Assembly (NCBI RefSeq): GCF_002966125.1
Contig: NZ_CP027062.1
Span: 744,001 to 808,000, forward strand
From: Pukyongia salina
Lineage (GTDB): Bacteria; Bacteroidota; Bacteroidia; Flavobacteriales; Flavobacteriaceae
Direction: 5' to 3'
DNA: 64,000 nucleotides
Shown here one piece after another: positions 27,077-35,883 of the stretch. The first letter of the stretch is position 1; each line of letters begins with the position of its first letter. The notes beneath the pieces were generated by a model. It did not search any database, was not told the DNA's origin, and was given only the letters and a program-made list of their open reading frames with translations. The translations under genes and the position numbers were made by a program.

Positions 27077-27727
27077 TTAAATTTCCCTATCTGCCTTATA
27101 CTTTTTTAATTCGAGGCGATACTCAGCCAGGATCACCTTTACATCATCGTCCATTTTATTATTTATTTCAGCAAAATCTCTGGCGTCATAGCCATAGAGC
27201 ATCCCAACGTCTTCATCGTCATTTCGACCTCTTAGGTCTCTATTTTTATCTACTATAAAAACATATGGGCTGCTATTATCCGGCATTAAGAGATATTCAG
27301 ATTGAAGAGAATTGAAAACTTCTTTTATTTCTTCTGAAGTGCCATAGACAAATTTCCATCGATCGGTATTGGCTATTTCCGAAAGATTCTCCTTTAAAGT
27401 AATCGAAGCTTCTTCCGAACTTTCCGGCTGAAGTATCACGATTTGAAAATCATGAAATCCCCTGTACTTCTTATATATCTTGTGCGCGAGATTATAGGCA
27501 TTCACTTTGTTTTCCAGGGGGTCATTTCCGAAGAAGCCTAAAATAGTAATACTATTATCAAGGCGGATCGTATCGGAATCGGGAGAGGTGAACTTATCGA
27601 TCTCCACAATGTTTTTAGTGAGCACCGGTAATCTTCCAAAATTATCCTTCCCGGACGCGAAGAAAATATACATGGAAAGTGGTAAAAGGAATAAAACTCC
27701 CAGTACTAAATACTTTTTAATTTGCAT
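27077..27727 (-). CDS. Cysteine-free thioredoxin-like membrane-anchored protein
   Basis: 216 residues with an N-terminal membrane anchor (about 5-23). The rest resembles a SCO/thioredoxin fold: a SITILGFFGNDP strand-loop where SCO has its CxxxC, a long helix (NKVNAYNLAHKIYKKY), QIVILQPE, and SSPYVFIVDKNRDLRGR near the cis-Pro strand. It contains no Cys at all, so it cannot bind copper as SCO does or do disulfide exchange. It directly precedes the SCO gene and has its own strong promoter. Inference: a structural or regulatory partner in oxidase assembly. The fold assignment rests on pattern only. Confidence 0.75.
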   Translation of the reverse strand: MQIKKYLVLGVLFLLPLSMYIFFASGKDNFGRLPVLTKNIVEIDKFTSPDSDTIRLDNSITILGFFGNDPLENKVNAYNLAHKIYKKYRGFHDFQIVILQPESSEEASITLKENLSEIANTDRWKFVYGTSEEIKEVFNSLQSEYLLMPDNSSPYVFIVDKNRDLRGRNDDEDVGMLYGYDARDFAEINNKMDDDVKVILAEYRLELKKYKADREI

Positions 27728-27743
27728 AGCAGAAAATCTCTTA

Positions 27744-27774
27744 CAAAAATACTCCCAAATTAAGCGGGAAACAA
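27744..27774 (-). promoter_or_regulatory. Promoter of the oxidase-assembly operon (27727 to 25681)
   Basis: On the minus strand: TTG (27774-27772), 20 bases of spacer, then TATTTTTG (27751-27744), a perfect TAnnTTTG. The start codon follows 17 bases later. This is one of the two cleanest promoters in the window. Confidence 0.75.
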
Positions 27775-27801
27775 CCTCTTAACGATTTTTTATAAGCATA
27801 A

Positions 27802-27826
27802 AAAAACCCTGCCTGGCAGGGTTTTT
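27802..27826 (-). terminator. Terminator after oxidase subunit IV gene
   Basis: CCCTGC/GCAGGG stem with a three-base loop, flanked by A and T runs that extend the pairing and give a T tract on the minus strand. It lies 17 bases past the subunit IV stop and separates the subunit genes from the assembly genes. Confidence 0.85.
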
Positions 27827-27842
27827 AATATGATGGGTGCTT

Positions 27843-28226
27843 TTAAAAGCTAAATTTAATATAATTGCTTTTGTATACCTCGTAGATATAATCTCCTTCT
27901 ATTAGAAGTATAAGAACAAGGTAACAGATAAGAAAGATCGCTGTCCACACAACAGAACGGCGAAGGGCCATTACCTCATCTCGCATGTGCATGAAATCCC
28001 AGGTAATATAATAGGCCTTTACAAGAGTAAGGATAATAAAGATCCAGTTTAGCAAACGCATTGCTAAAAATCGGTTCTCGGTAAGGAACTCTGGTTTCAC
28101 AATACCCAACGCTACTTCGATGATAGTTACAATGGATAGGAAGGTGAATACGCCCCAGATCTTTCTTTCATTCGACTTAAATTTTACAAGTCCTCTGAAT
28201 ATTTCAAGTTTATGATCGTGTGCCAT
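27843..28226 (-). CDS. Cytochrome c oxidase subunit IV family protein
   Basis: 127 residues with three membrane helices (roughly 25-45, 58-78 and 93-113) and the family segment KAYYITWDFMHMRDE. This small subunit has no metal site and stabilises proton-pumping oxidases. It follows the long subunit III gene by 12 bases and ends before a terminator. It is the usual last gene of the subunit III/IV group. Confidence 0.9.
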   Translation of the reverse strand: MAHDHKLEIFRGLVKFKSNERKIWGVFTFLSIVTIIEVALGIVKPEFLTENRFLAMRLLNWIFIILTLVKAYYITWDFMHMRDEVMALRRSVVWTAIFLICYLVLILLIEGDYIYEVYKSNYIKFSF

Positions 28227-28238
28227 GTTCGTAATTTA

Positions 28239-29306
28239 TTATACAAGATAAAAGAAGGTAAATACAAATACCCAGACCAAATCTACAAAGTGCCAGTAAA
28301 GACCTACTTTCTCAACCATTTCGTAATGTCCGCGTCTTTCGTAAGTACCAATAACCACATTAAAGAAAATGATAAGGTTAAAGATCACTCCGGAAAAAAC
28401 GTGGAACCCGTGGAAACCGGTGATAAAGAAAAAGAAATCTGCAAACAGCGGGGTTCCATATTCATTGTGTTTCAGGTTAGCACCTTCCACAACCAGTTTC
28501 CCGTCATTCACTAATTTATTTACACTCATTTCGCGATTGTATATCCCTTTTTCTCCAGTTGCATCAAGATTGATATAAGAACGTTCTAAACGCGCTACTT
28601 CCTGCTTATCGGCTTCCAGATCGGAGGCGCGAAGCGCAGCCATATCGGGGACCAATTCCTGATCACGTATAAGTAGATTCTCGTTGGCAAGGAATCCTGC
28701 CTTTACTTCTTCGTAATTATAAGAGGTTTTAGTTCCGCCCTCCATGTACCAAACTCCATTTCCTTCGGTATGTGTCTCTGCAGTGCTAGGCAAACGAACG
28801 GCAAAGTCGCCAATCGCCGCACGATTTCCTTCTTTATCCAAAAACTGAAGTATCTTACCGCCTTTTGTTTCTACAGCACCGTAATCTCCTTTAATGAACG
28901 TAGCCCATTCCCAGGCCTGAGAACCTACGAAGATAAGACCACCAATCACTGTAAGGAATAAATAGATGATTACTTTATTCTTCTGCATCTTATGCCCTGC
29001 ATCTACGGCTAAAACCATAGTTACCGAGGAGAAGATAAGGATGAAGGTCATAAAAGCCACATAGTACATAGGTGCATCTACACCGTGCAAGAAAGGGAAG
29101 TGGGTAAATACTTCATCGGCTATAGGCCAGGCATCGATAAATTTAAATCTTGAAAATCCATATGAGGCAAGAAATCCCGAGAAGGTTAAGGCATCCGAAA
29201 CGATGAAGAACCACATCATCAGTTTTCCGTAGCTGGCATTTAGTGGGCGATTACCGCCTCCCCAAGTTTTTCCTTCTGTGCCTGTTTGAGCAACAGTAGC
29301 TTCCAT
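28239..29306 (-). CDS. Cytochrome c oxidase subunit III, long form with soluble insertion
   Basis: 355 residues. The N-terminal part (ASYGKLMMWFFIVSDALTFSGFLASYGFSRF) and the C-terminal part (FFFITGFHGFHVFSGVIFNLII and GLYWHFVDLVWVFVFTFFYLV) are typical subunit III helices. Between them, about residues 140-285 form a hydrophilic, charged segment unlike the classical subunit (about 200-270 residues). Subunit III supports the D-channel and stability of the oxidase. A perfect -7 box lies upstream, so the gene may be transcribed apart from the shorter subunit III gene 137 bases before it. Confidence 0.9.
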   Translation of the reverse strand: MEATVAQTGTEGKTWGGGNRPLNASYGKLMMWFFIVSDALTFSGFLASYGFSRFKFIDAWPIADEVFTHFPFLHGVDAPMYYVAFMTFILIFSSVTMVLAVDAGHKMQKNKVIIYLFLTVIGGLIFVGSQAWEWATFIKGDYGAVETKGGKILQFLDKEGNRAAIGDFAVRLPSTAETHTEGNGVWYMEGGTKTSYNYEEVKAGFLANENLLIRDQELVPDMAALRASDLEADKQEVARLERSYINLDATGEKGIYNREMSVNKLVNDGKLVVEGANLKHNEYGTPLFADFFFFITGFHGFHVFSGVIFNLIIFFNVVIGTYERRGHYEMVEKVGLYWHFVDLVWVFVFTFFYLV

Positions 29307-29333
29307 ACAAAGAATTTGGTTTTAAATAAGGTC

Positions 29334-29341
29334 CAAAAATA
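29334..29341 (-). promoter_or_regulatory. Probable promoter -7 box of the long subunit III gene
   Basis: TATTTTTG on the minus strand, a perfect TAnnTTTG, about 28 bases before the ATG. A TTTC sequence sits about 19 bases upstream in place of the -33 TTG. Confidence 0.5.
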
Positions 29342-29443
29342 CGACTATTTTTTATCTAACGAAACTTCAGTGTTCAATTTATAAAAACAAGTTGAGGTTC
29401 GCTAATAATCACACCTTTCGAAACTCTTGAATTACAATTATTT

Positions 29444-30028
29444 CTATCGCATAATATAGAAAAAGAAAAAGAGGTAGATCCACAATATATCTACAAAATG
29501 CCAGAATGTGGTTGCTAATTCTATCCCCAGGGTATTACCGTTTCTATACTTCAGTTTAAAATGATTATAAATTACTACAAGCAGTGCCAGTAATGCCGCC
29601 ACGATATGCGCAATATGCACTGCTGCAATTAAAAATATATAGGTGTATGTGATATTACTAGTTGGGCCCGTAGGGTTATAGCCAAAGATCCCTATGATCT
29701 CGTCGAAACCTCTTAACTGAAGCCAAATAAATATCAGGCCTAGTATAAAAGTTGTTACCAAAAGAAAAGTCCCAACCTTATTTTTCTCCCTTTTTACATT
29801 AAGCAGTGCGAGATGCATTGTTACACTACTCACAATAATTACCGCGAGACTTATGTAGAATGATTGCGGTATCTGGAAGTTATCCAGCCAGTCTTCACGA
29901 GTACTACTCACTATATAAGCACTGGTAAATCCAAGGAAACTCATGGACAAACTAATGATACCAAACCAAAGCATCATCTTCTTGGCACGCCTTCTCTTCA
30001 ACTCTTCACTTCCGTTTGTATAATCCAT
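29444..30028 (-). CDS. Cytochrome c oxidase subunit III, short form
   Basis: 194 residues with five membrane helices; LWFGIISLSMSFLGFTSAYIV and TTFWHFVDILWIYLFFFFYIM mark the heme-copper oxidase subunit III family. Its ATG overlaps the stop of the heme O synthase gene by one base (TAATG), so translation is probably coupled. The window thus has two subunit III genes in tandem, this one without the soluble insertion. They may be used together or may correspond to different oxidase forms. Confidence 0.92.
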   Translation of the reverse strand: MDYTNGSEELKRRRAKKMMLWFGIISLSMSFLGFTSAYIVSSTREDWLDNFQIPQSFYISLAVIIVSSVTMHLALLNVKREKNKVGTFLLVTTFILGLIFIWLQLRGFDEIIGIFGYNPTGPTSNITYTYIFLIAAVHIAHIVAALLALLVVIYNHFKLKYRNGNTLGIELATTFWHFVDILWIYLFFFFYIMR

Positions 30029-30927
30029 TATCTTAAAAATTTATCTAGTACATAAATTAACTGAAGCAGGGTAATATAACTCACACTCACCAGCATAAGC
30101 TGTCTGGCTGCCTTATCTGTTTTAAGTTTGTAGAGTCGGGCGGCATAATAAATAAGCCAAACTCCAATCCCCGCGATGAGAACCGCTGCGAACGGACTCA
30201 AATACAAACTTCCTGTCACGCCAACCGCCGGAACAAGCGATGCTAAAACTGTCCAGATACAATAGAGTATGATCTGAATCGCCGTTCCATTGTCACGTTT
30301 TCCATTGGGAAGCATAAAGAACCCGCCTTTTTTATAGTCTTCAAATAGAAACCATCCTATTGCCCAAAAATGAGGAAATTGCCAGAAAAATTGAATCATG
30401 AACAAGGTTCCGGGCTCAATGCCAAAATCGTTTGTAGCGGCAACCCAACCTAGCATAAAGGGAATGGCTCCGGGAAAAGCCCCCACAAAAACGGCTAAAG
30501 GTGTTTTTGTTTTTAAAGGCGTGTATAAACTTACATACATGAAGATGGAGATCGCCCCAAACAAAGCCGTCTTTGGATTGATGATATAAAGCAACGCAAT
30601 TCCTGCTAATGTAAGTATGCTCGCAAGTACGAATGCCGATGTAACGCCCATGCGTCCTCCCGGAATAGGCCGGTCCTTAGTTCTGTCCATTAAGGCATCC
30701 AGGTCACGTTCTATAATCTGGTTATAAACATTAGATGCTCCAACCATACAATAACCACCAACACATAAAAGAAACAGGGTGTAAAAATCGACCGTTTCAA
30801 CAGCCAATAAATACCCTGCAATTGAAGAAAATACCACACTTACAGATAAGCGCATTTTGGTAATTTCAGTAAAATTTCTGATTAACGATCTGGGTGTAGA
30901 ATATGTCCGGGTGGTCGACAAGCTCAT
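30028..30927 (-). CDS. ctaB: Protoheme IX farnesyltransferase (heme O synthase)
   Basis: 299 residues, about nine membrane helices. The UbiA-family prenyl-diphosphate sites are visible: NVYNQIIERDLDALMDRTKDRP (about 66-87) and the later YTPLKTKTP. It adds a farnesyl group to heme b to make heme O, the precursor of heme A for the oxidase encoded in this window. It is first in the operon ctaB, short subunit III, and has the cleanest promoter in the window. Confidence 0.95.
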   Translation of the reverse strand: MSLSTTRTYSTPRSLIRNFTEITKMRLSVSVVFSSIAGYLLAVETVDFYTLFLLCVGGYCMVGASNVYNQIIERDLDALMDRTKDRPIPGGRMGVTSAFVLASILTLAGIALLYIINPKTALFGAISIFMYVSLYTPLKTKTPLAVFVGAFPGAIPFMLGWVAATNDFGIEPGTLFMIQFFWQFPHFWAIGWFLFEDYKKGGFFMLPNGKRDNGTAIQIILYCIWTVLASLVPAVGVTGSLYLSPFAAVLIAGIGVWLIYYAARLYKLKTDKAARQLMLVSVSYITLLQLIYVLDKFLR

Positions 30928-30969
30928 CTTTTTAACAATGCCCTAGTACTGTTATGGCATATGAAGTTG

Positions 30970-31000
30970 CAAAGATACTGCTCCTGCCCTTTTTTCACAA
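30970..31000 (-). promoter_or_regulatory. Promoter of the ctaB operon
   Basis: On the minus strand: TTG (31000-30998), 20 bases of spacer, then TATCTTTG (30977-30970), a perfect TAnnTTTG followed by C. The leader to the ATG is about 35 bases. The divergent MBL gene has its own box 24 bases away. Confidence 0.8.
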
Positions 31001-31023
31001 TATAAATAGGACATTGTTCGCTT

Positions 31024-31031
31024 TATATTTG
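31024..31031 (+). promoter_or_regulatory. Probable promoter -7 box of the MBL-fold gene
   Basis: TATATTTG followed by C is a perfect TAnnTTTG box 33 bases before the ATG at 31065. No TTG lies at the usual distance upstream. Confidence 0.5.
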
Positions 31032-31064
31032 CGGTTTTTACTATTTTGTGATGCTAATTAAAAC

Positions 31065-32072
31065 ATGAAGAAAATGAAATATTTAATAGTCCTCCTATCC
31101 TTTCTACTTTTAATGCCCGTGGGTGCATCCGGGCAAACAGATGGCGAAGAAGAAGGTGATTCCAGGATAGTTCCTGTTCGGAATAAAATTTATTTATACA
31201 AGAACCGCGGAGGAAATATCGGGTTGTGTTTTGGCGATGATGGTGTTTTTATAATCGATACACAATTCGAGGATATTTCTGAAGATCTTCTGAAAGACAT
31301 CCGAAAGTTTACCAAGGAGCCTATCAAATATGTTCTTAACACCCATCATCATGGTGATCATACCGGGGGTAATTCGAATATGGCCAATGAAGGCGCAACC
31401 ATCGTAGCACATGGTAACGTAAGAACAAATCTTATGAATGCGATAGAAACCAGCCCAAATAAAATTCATGAAACGGTTTTGCCTAAGATAACCATTGACC
31501 AAACCATGACCTTTTATCTCAACAGGGAAGAAATAGTTGTTACACATTTAAAGAACGCTCATACCGATGGGGATGTTCTTGTTCATTTTACAAAAGCGAA
31601 CGTGATCCACACGGGCGATGTCTTTATTTCGGGAAAATATCCTTTCATCGATGTTGAGAACGGAGGGACGGTTTCCGGCTATATGGAAGGGCTTGAACAA
31701 ATACTTGGCTTGGGCAACAGAGACACCAAGTTTATCCCTGGCCACGGTAATGTTTCAACCTTCGAAGACGTGAAAAATCTCAAATTACTACTAGAAAACA
31801 TCTATAACAGGGTAAAGTTCCAGCACCTGAATGGCAAAAATGAGCAGCAAATTCTTGCCATGTCTGAAATCACAGCCGAATATGACCGGCAAGGTTACGG
31901 GGAAGGTTTTATTACAACCGAACGATTTCTAAAAACTATATACGATGCAGTCGCTTTCGATTATAACCGGGCCGACAGGGACAGAAGAGCACGGCAAATA
32001 GAAGATATTCGTAAAAAACAAAACGCCGCTAAAGCCAACAAGGATAATAAAGGTGAGAAGGGAGACGACTAG
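31065..32072 (+). CDS. Secreted MBL-fold metallo-hydrolase
   Basis: 335 residues with a signal peptide (cleavage near residue 23, ASGQ). Zinc ligands are visible: HxHxDH as HHHGDH (about 94-99), the HTDGDVLVHF region, HTGDVF and a final PGHG His. The sequence resembles the periplasmic subclass near B3/SoxH proteins, which hydrolyse varied substrates; a true beta-lactamase function is not indicated. The C-terminal tail is rich in Lys and Asn. It is convergent with the RemB-like gene and overlaps its end by four bases. The substrate is unknown. Confidence 0.85.
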   Translation: MKKMKYLIVLLSFLLLMPVGASGQTDGEEEGDSRIVPVRNKIYLYKNRGGNIGLCFGDDGVFIIDTQFEDISEDLLKDIRKFTKEPIKYVLNTHHHGDHTGGNSNMANEGATIVAHGNVRTNLMNAIETSPNKIHETVLPKITIDQTMTFYLNREEIVVTHLKNAHTDGDVLVHFTKANVIHTGDVFISGKYPFIDVENGGTVSGYMEGLEQILGLGNRDTKFIPGHGNVSTFEDVKNLKLLLENIYNRVKFQHLNGKNEQQILAMSEITAEYDRQGYGEGFITTERFLKTIYDAVAFDYNRADRDRRARQIEDIRKKQNAAKANKDNKGEKGDD

Positions 32073-34159
32073 AAGTCGTAATACCAATTAAACAGATCGG
32101 TTCGAATGCCAAAATTAAACCAGGTGGTTTGGTTCTCAAAAACTTCAGCCGTATCGATCTCCGGTTTAAAATCTCTAAAGATAACACTGGCATACACTTT
32201 AAGGTTTGTGGCTGGATTCAATAAATATCCTGCTTGTAATTCGGCATGAAGAAAATCTGTTGTATTACCTTGAGCCAAATCGTTCCCGTTATCCGATATC
32301 CTGTTATCTTCAGAACCATAAATATTACCCCCGTAAAAGAACATATCGTCTTCGGTATTGAATTCGAAGCCTCGCTTAGCTACGATCACTTTCGCATCGC
32401 TAAATATCCTTCCGTGCTGATAGCGCGCAATACCTATAAATTCGGAAAAATTAGCACCTAAGGTATGTGCCAGGGATTGATTGTTATGGCCGTAATTAAG
32501 GATAACAGTATTGTGAGAATAGGTGTAGGGCCGTACACGGTTGTATTCGGCTTGCAGCATCAAGCCGTCTACCTTGAAAGCATCGTAGTATTTCGCTCCA
32601 AGCTGGTAACCAATCTTATTCTTATAACTCCCGTCACCACCAGAGATATCACCCGAGGAGAATTCGTCGATGATTAACTGGCTATATACATTGACATCAT
32701 CACTAAACTTAAATTTTCCACTAAGCCCAATAATGGCATTTCCACCCCGCGACCCGGTCGAGAATTCAATGGCGCGATAGAAGATCACGGGATTGAGGTA
32801 ATTGAAATCGAATCCGCGGTCGTTATCATTTTGCCAAATCACAGATTCGAATAACCCGATATTAAGTCGTTTGGTCACGTTATAACTCAAATAATGATTT
32901 GCAATGTATTTGGTTCTGAAGGATCCATCGGCAGTAACTTCTGGTCTAACGTCGCGTAGCGACATCCAGGTGTTTGTGTACTTTATCTTCCAAAAAGTGG
33001 TATTTATCTTAAAAAACGGATAAGGGCTGGCGTTATCACTAAATAATAGGGAACGGTAACCGTCACCAATGAAGTTTTTTCCATGACCCAACTGAAAATT
33101 AAAGGTTTTTGACGGCGAATACGAGATATGTCCTGTCGCCAGTGGATAATCGTAAGAGTCTTCTTTAAAGTCTTTGGCAATTCCTCTTCCGGGAATAATG
33201 GCCGGATTTCCACCATCGGGTTTGCGGGCCTCGGCAAACCGATTGAAATAGTCTGCAAATCTACCTTGACTCTCATAGATCACCGCAAAGAAATTAAAGT
33301 TTTTTCCAATACCTCCCTGAGTATAAACCAATCGCGTATTGTTGTAGGTATCTATGTCTGCATCAGTATCCTTTCCTACCTGCAGATCTACACCGGGATC
33401 GAGAGTGATCCAGTAGTCCTCTCCCTTTATGGTGACCATGTGTTCATTCCAGAACTTTCTGCCAAACCATGAGCTTTTATTCTTTAGAAGTTTCGAATTC
33501 TCTTCTTCGAAGTTGTAATATCGGTTAACTTCCGAATATACATAGGGTTTTTGTGCCGTATGATTGTTTTGCCCTATTCTGTTGAGTGCAGGGTCGAACA
33601 AGCTGTACGTATGATGCGAAAGTGGAATATTGATCTGGCTGGTGTACTCTTCATTTTCATAGGGTAATTTTACCAGATTGTCATACTCGTTTAGTACTAC
33701 TTCTTCGGGCTGGGTCTTGGTTGCAGCTATGGAAGTTACCTCTTCCTTAACAGGAGCCACTTTGGGGATTTTAATAGCCAAGGTGAACTGCACGTAGGTA
33801 GGCTCGCCATTATAAGTAGCCGGTTGGATCTGCGGAAGCATTTCAAATACTCTTCTTGCTTCCTGTTTTAATTGATCGTAAACCGCATCTACCATGATCA
33901 CCCTGAATTTTCCCTCCTTGTCGATCTCAAAAAAAACAGCAACAGCTCCTTTATAATTTTCGGTAGTAACAATGTCCGGAACTTCAAAATTGGTGTACAC
34001 GAACTCCTGTAGCGTATTATTAAAGCAAAATTCGAGCTGATCGATGTTAGCATCGGCACACTCTGGAAATACAGGATACTTTTCGAAAGTTGCAGTATTG
34101 GTTTGTGAGAAAACAGGGAATAGCACAAAAATGAACAGGATCGAGGCGATAAATTTCAT
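32069..34159 (-). CDS. RemB-like gliding motility protein with N-terminal TonB-C-like domain
   Basis: 696 residues with a signal peptide (PVFSQ). Residues about 25-130 resemble a TonB C-terminal domain (FPECADANIDQLEFC, VFFEIDKEGKFRVIMVDAVYDQLKQEARRVFEMLPQIQPATYNG). The remaining 500 residues have the strand pattern of an outer-membrane barrel of the capsule-assembly/Wzi-like type, ending in WFNFGIRTDLFNWYYDF. This layout fits proteins annotated as gliding motility protein RemB in Flavobacterium, where loss affects motility; I assign it from memory of that family. Three TonB-like genes lie directly upstream, and their terminator separates them from this gene. Confidence 0.65.
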   Translation of the reverse strand: MKFIASILFIFVLFPVFSQTNTATFEKYPVFPECADANIDQLEFCFNNTLQEFVYTNFEVPDIVTTENYKGAVAVFFEIDKEGKFRVIMVDAVYDQLKQEARRVFEMLPQIQPATYNGEPTYVQFTLAIKIPKVAPVKEEVTSIAATKTQPEEVVLNEYDNLVKLPYENEEYTSQINIPLSHHTYSLFDPALNRIGQNNHTAQKPYVYSEVNRYYNFEEENSKLLKNKSSWFGRKFWNEHMVTIKGEDYWITLDPGVDLQVGKDTDADIDTYNNTRLVYTQGGIGKNFNFFAVIYESQGRFADYFNRFAEARKPDGGNPAIIPGRGIAKDFKEDSYDYPLATGHISYSPSKTFNFQLGHGKNFIGDGYRSLLFSDNASPYPFFKINTTFWKIKYTNTWMSLRDVRPEVTADGSFRTKYIANHYLSYNVTKRLNIGLFESVIWQNDNDRGFDFNYLNPVIFYRAIEFSTGSRGGNAIIGLSGKFKFSDDVNVYSQLIIDEFSSGDISGGDGSYKNKIGYQLGAKYYDAFKVDGLMLQAEYNRVRPYTYSHNTVILNYGHNNQSLAHTLGANFSEFIGIARYQHGRIFSDAKVIVAKRGFEFNTEDDMFFYGGNIYGSEDNRISDNGNDLAQGNTTDFLHAELQAGYLLNPATNLKVYASVIFRDFKPEIDTAEVFENQTTWFNFGIRTDLFNWYYDF

Positions 34160-34211
34160 TGGGTCCGTAATTGTTTGCAGAAAGATACGGCTTTTTTAAA
34201 ACCACGATCAT

Positions 34212-34242
34212 AAAAAAACCGCTGCGTTATCACAGCGGTTTT
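34212..34242 (-). terminator. Terminator after the TonB-like gene at 34250
   Basis: AAAACCGCTG/CAGCGGTTTT ten-base perfect stem with an eight-base loop. On the minus strand it is followed by a run of T. It lies directly after the stop. Confidence 0.9.
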
Positions 34243-34249
34243 CAACAAT

Positions 34250-35050
34250 TTAATTTGTTTTAAAAATTATAGGGATCCTGTAAATAACATCCACAGGTGT
34301 ATTTCCCTGCATTCCGGGTTTTAATGTGGGCAATAGATTTATTACCCTTTCGGCTTCGTGCTCAAGGGAACGTTCGGGAGCTCTTGACATCACGTTCTGA
34401 ACATTTCCGTTTTTATCGATCATAAATTGTACGTCAATACGGAATTTTTTTCCGGAATCCAGATAAGAGAACTCATCAGTATTGAATTTCTTAGATATAA
34501 AAGCCCTGATTTTATCCTGCATACACATCCTTCTCTCTTCATTAGATCCGGAAGACTCACAACCAGGGAAAACTGGAACAAATTCAACAGATAGCACATC
34601 CATTGTAGGATTAACTATTGTTGTAGGTTTTGTAGTTTCCGTAGTGGTATTAACCGGAATTGTAGGTGTGTCTGTAGCCGCCACTGGCGTTTCAATATTC
34701 ATAGTGAGGTCGTTCTTCACAACCGCGATCTGTTCAGAGATAACTTTTTTACGAACTACCGGCTTCTGTTCTTCTACTTTAGCTACAGGAACAACAACGG
34801 GTTTGGGTTTGTCGATCTCATAAATAACGGTAGGTGGATCCATGATAGGATCTTTGCCCACTGCTACATCTTTGATTACAGTTAGACCGTATGTGCTTTC
34901 AATAACCACAATAGTAATTGCCAGACTCACAATAAGCCCTAACTGAAAATACAAACGGGAATTCCATTTGTGATTTACACTTTTTTTATCCTCTCTTTTC
35001 GAAAGCATTTTTGGTTGATCGCTTTTGAAATTCTGTACTGATGGTTTCAT
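34250..35050 (-). CDS. TonB-like energy transducer (copy 1)
   Basis: 266 residues. A cytoplasmic N-terminus rich in Lys is followed by one membrane helix (about 33-55) and a periplasmic linker rich in Pro, Val and Thr (PVVVPVAKVEEQKP). The TonB C-terminal domain occupies about 155-266: FVPVFPGCESSGSNEERRMCMQDKIRAFI, IDKNGNVQNVMSRAPERSLEHEAERVINLLP. Such proteins pass proton-motive energy from ExbBD to outer-membrane receptors. It is flanked by terminators and so may be its own transcript. It is the most diverged of the three TonB copies. Confidence 0.88.
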   Translation of the reverse strand: MKPSVQNFKSDQPKMLSKREDKKSVNHKWNSRLYFQLGLIVSLAITIVVIESTYGLTVIKDVAVGKDPIMDPPTVIYEIDKPKPVVVPVAKVEEQKPVVRKKVISEQIAVVKNDLTMNIETPVAATDTPTIPVNTTTETTKPTTIVNPTMDVLSVEFVPVFPGCESSGSNEERRMCMQDKIRAFISKKFNTDEFSYLDSGKKFRIDVQFMIDKNGNVQNVMSRAPERSLEHEAERVINLLPTLKPGMQGNTPVDVIYRIPIIFKTN

Positions 35051-35105
35051 AACGTACGTATTTAAGGATTAATAGTTCTTTTATAAATACAACTGTTATG
35101 CCAAA

Positions 35106-35136
35106 AAAAAGTCTCCGGTGATTCCGGAGACTTTTT
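35106..35136 (-). terminator. Terminator after the TonB-like gene at 35158
   Basis: AAAAAGTCTCCGG/CCGGAGACTTTTT stem with a five-base loop; T-rich on the minus strand. It marks the end of the long ruvA-sprA-gcvH-vanZ-tonB-tonB transcription unit. Confidence 0.92.
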
Positions 35137-35157
35137 ATTATTTTATGGAAATATTTC

Positions 35158-35883
35158 TTAGTTCTGAACTTCGAATACGATAGGAAGTGCGTAAAGTACA
35201 CCCACTGCTTTTCCTCTTTGCTTACCTGGTGTCATTTTAGGCAGTTGCTTCACAACATTAATTGCTTCCTGCTCTAACTTCGGGTGCGGTGCTCTTGCTC
35301 GTACACCGGTAACATTTCCGTTCTTATCAATTTTAAATTGAACCGAAATACGTTGTCTACCAGCATCGAGGCCAAGGTCGTTGGCGAGTTCATTGTTGAA
35401 TTTCTTCTGAACGAACTTCTGGATCTTTTCAGACATACATTTTTTCTTTGCATCGTTATTTCCTGCGCTTTCGCAACCTGGATAGATAGGAACATTTTCA
35501 ATTACAGCAAAGGGTACATCGGCAATCTCTTCTTCCACCACTTCTTCGATCTCTTCGATCTCTACAATCTCCTCTTCCGTATCGGTTTCGGTAGATTCTA
35601 TTATGGTTTCTTCCACATCTTCTTCGTCCTCAACCACTTCGATCACTTCAGGAGCTGGTGGTGGTGGTGGTGGCGGTGGTGGTGGTTCAATAGGTTGAGT
35701 AATTGGAATTTCTTCTTCCAGTTCATCGGAGACATCTAGCATATCACGACCCAAATCAGATTTGTCGTACGTTTTATATTCGATTGCACTCCAGGAAATC
35801 AAGAGCATAATTATGAGCCCTAATTGAAAAAAGAGCATACTCCTGTTACTTACGTCGGCCTTTGGGCTTTTCTTACTTTCCAT
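35158..35883 (-). CDS. TonB-like energy transducer (copy 2)
   Basis: 241 residues. One membrane helix (about 16-36), a run of ten prolines (67-76), a strongly acidic Glu/Ile/Val linker (about 80-125) and a TonB C-terminal domain (about 130-241) with VPIYPGCESAGNNDAKKKCMSEKIQKFVQKKF and RARAPHPKLEQEAINVVKQLP. It is closely related to copy 3, 83 bases upstream. The acidic linker in place of the common Lys-Pro spacer is the usual flavobacterial style, as far as I know. Its partners ExbB/D are not in this window. Confidence 0.9.
   Translation of the reverse strand: MESKKSPKADVSNRSMLFFQLGLIIMLLISWSAIEYKTYDKSDLGRDMLDVSDELEEEIPITQPIEPPPPPPPPPPAPEVIEVVEDEEDVEETIIESTETDTEEEIVEIEEIEEVVEEEIADVPFAVIENVPIYPGCESAGNNDAKKKCMSEKIQKFVQKKFNNELANDLGLDAGRQRISVQFKIDKNGNVTGVRARAPHPKLEQEAINVVKQLPKMTPGKQRGKAVGVLYALPIVFEVQN

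Noticed and set aside
31065-32072. Beta-lactamase (B3-type resistance gene) call for the MBL protein
   Set aside because: The zinc motif is shared by many hydrolases and the surrounding residues do not identify a beta-lactamase; no resistance context is present.
35284-35739. A 151-codon plus-strand frame rich in Trp and Phe opposite TonB copy 2
   Set aside because: Its Trp run is the complement of the proline codons in the real TonB gene; it has no signal or family match.
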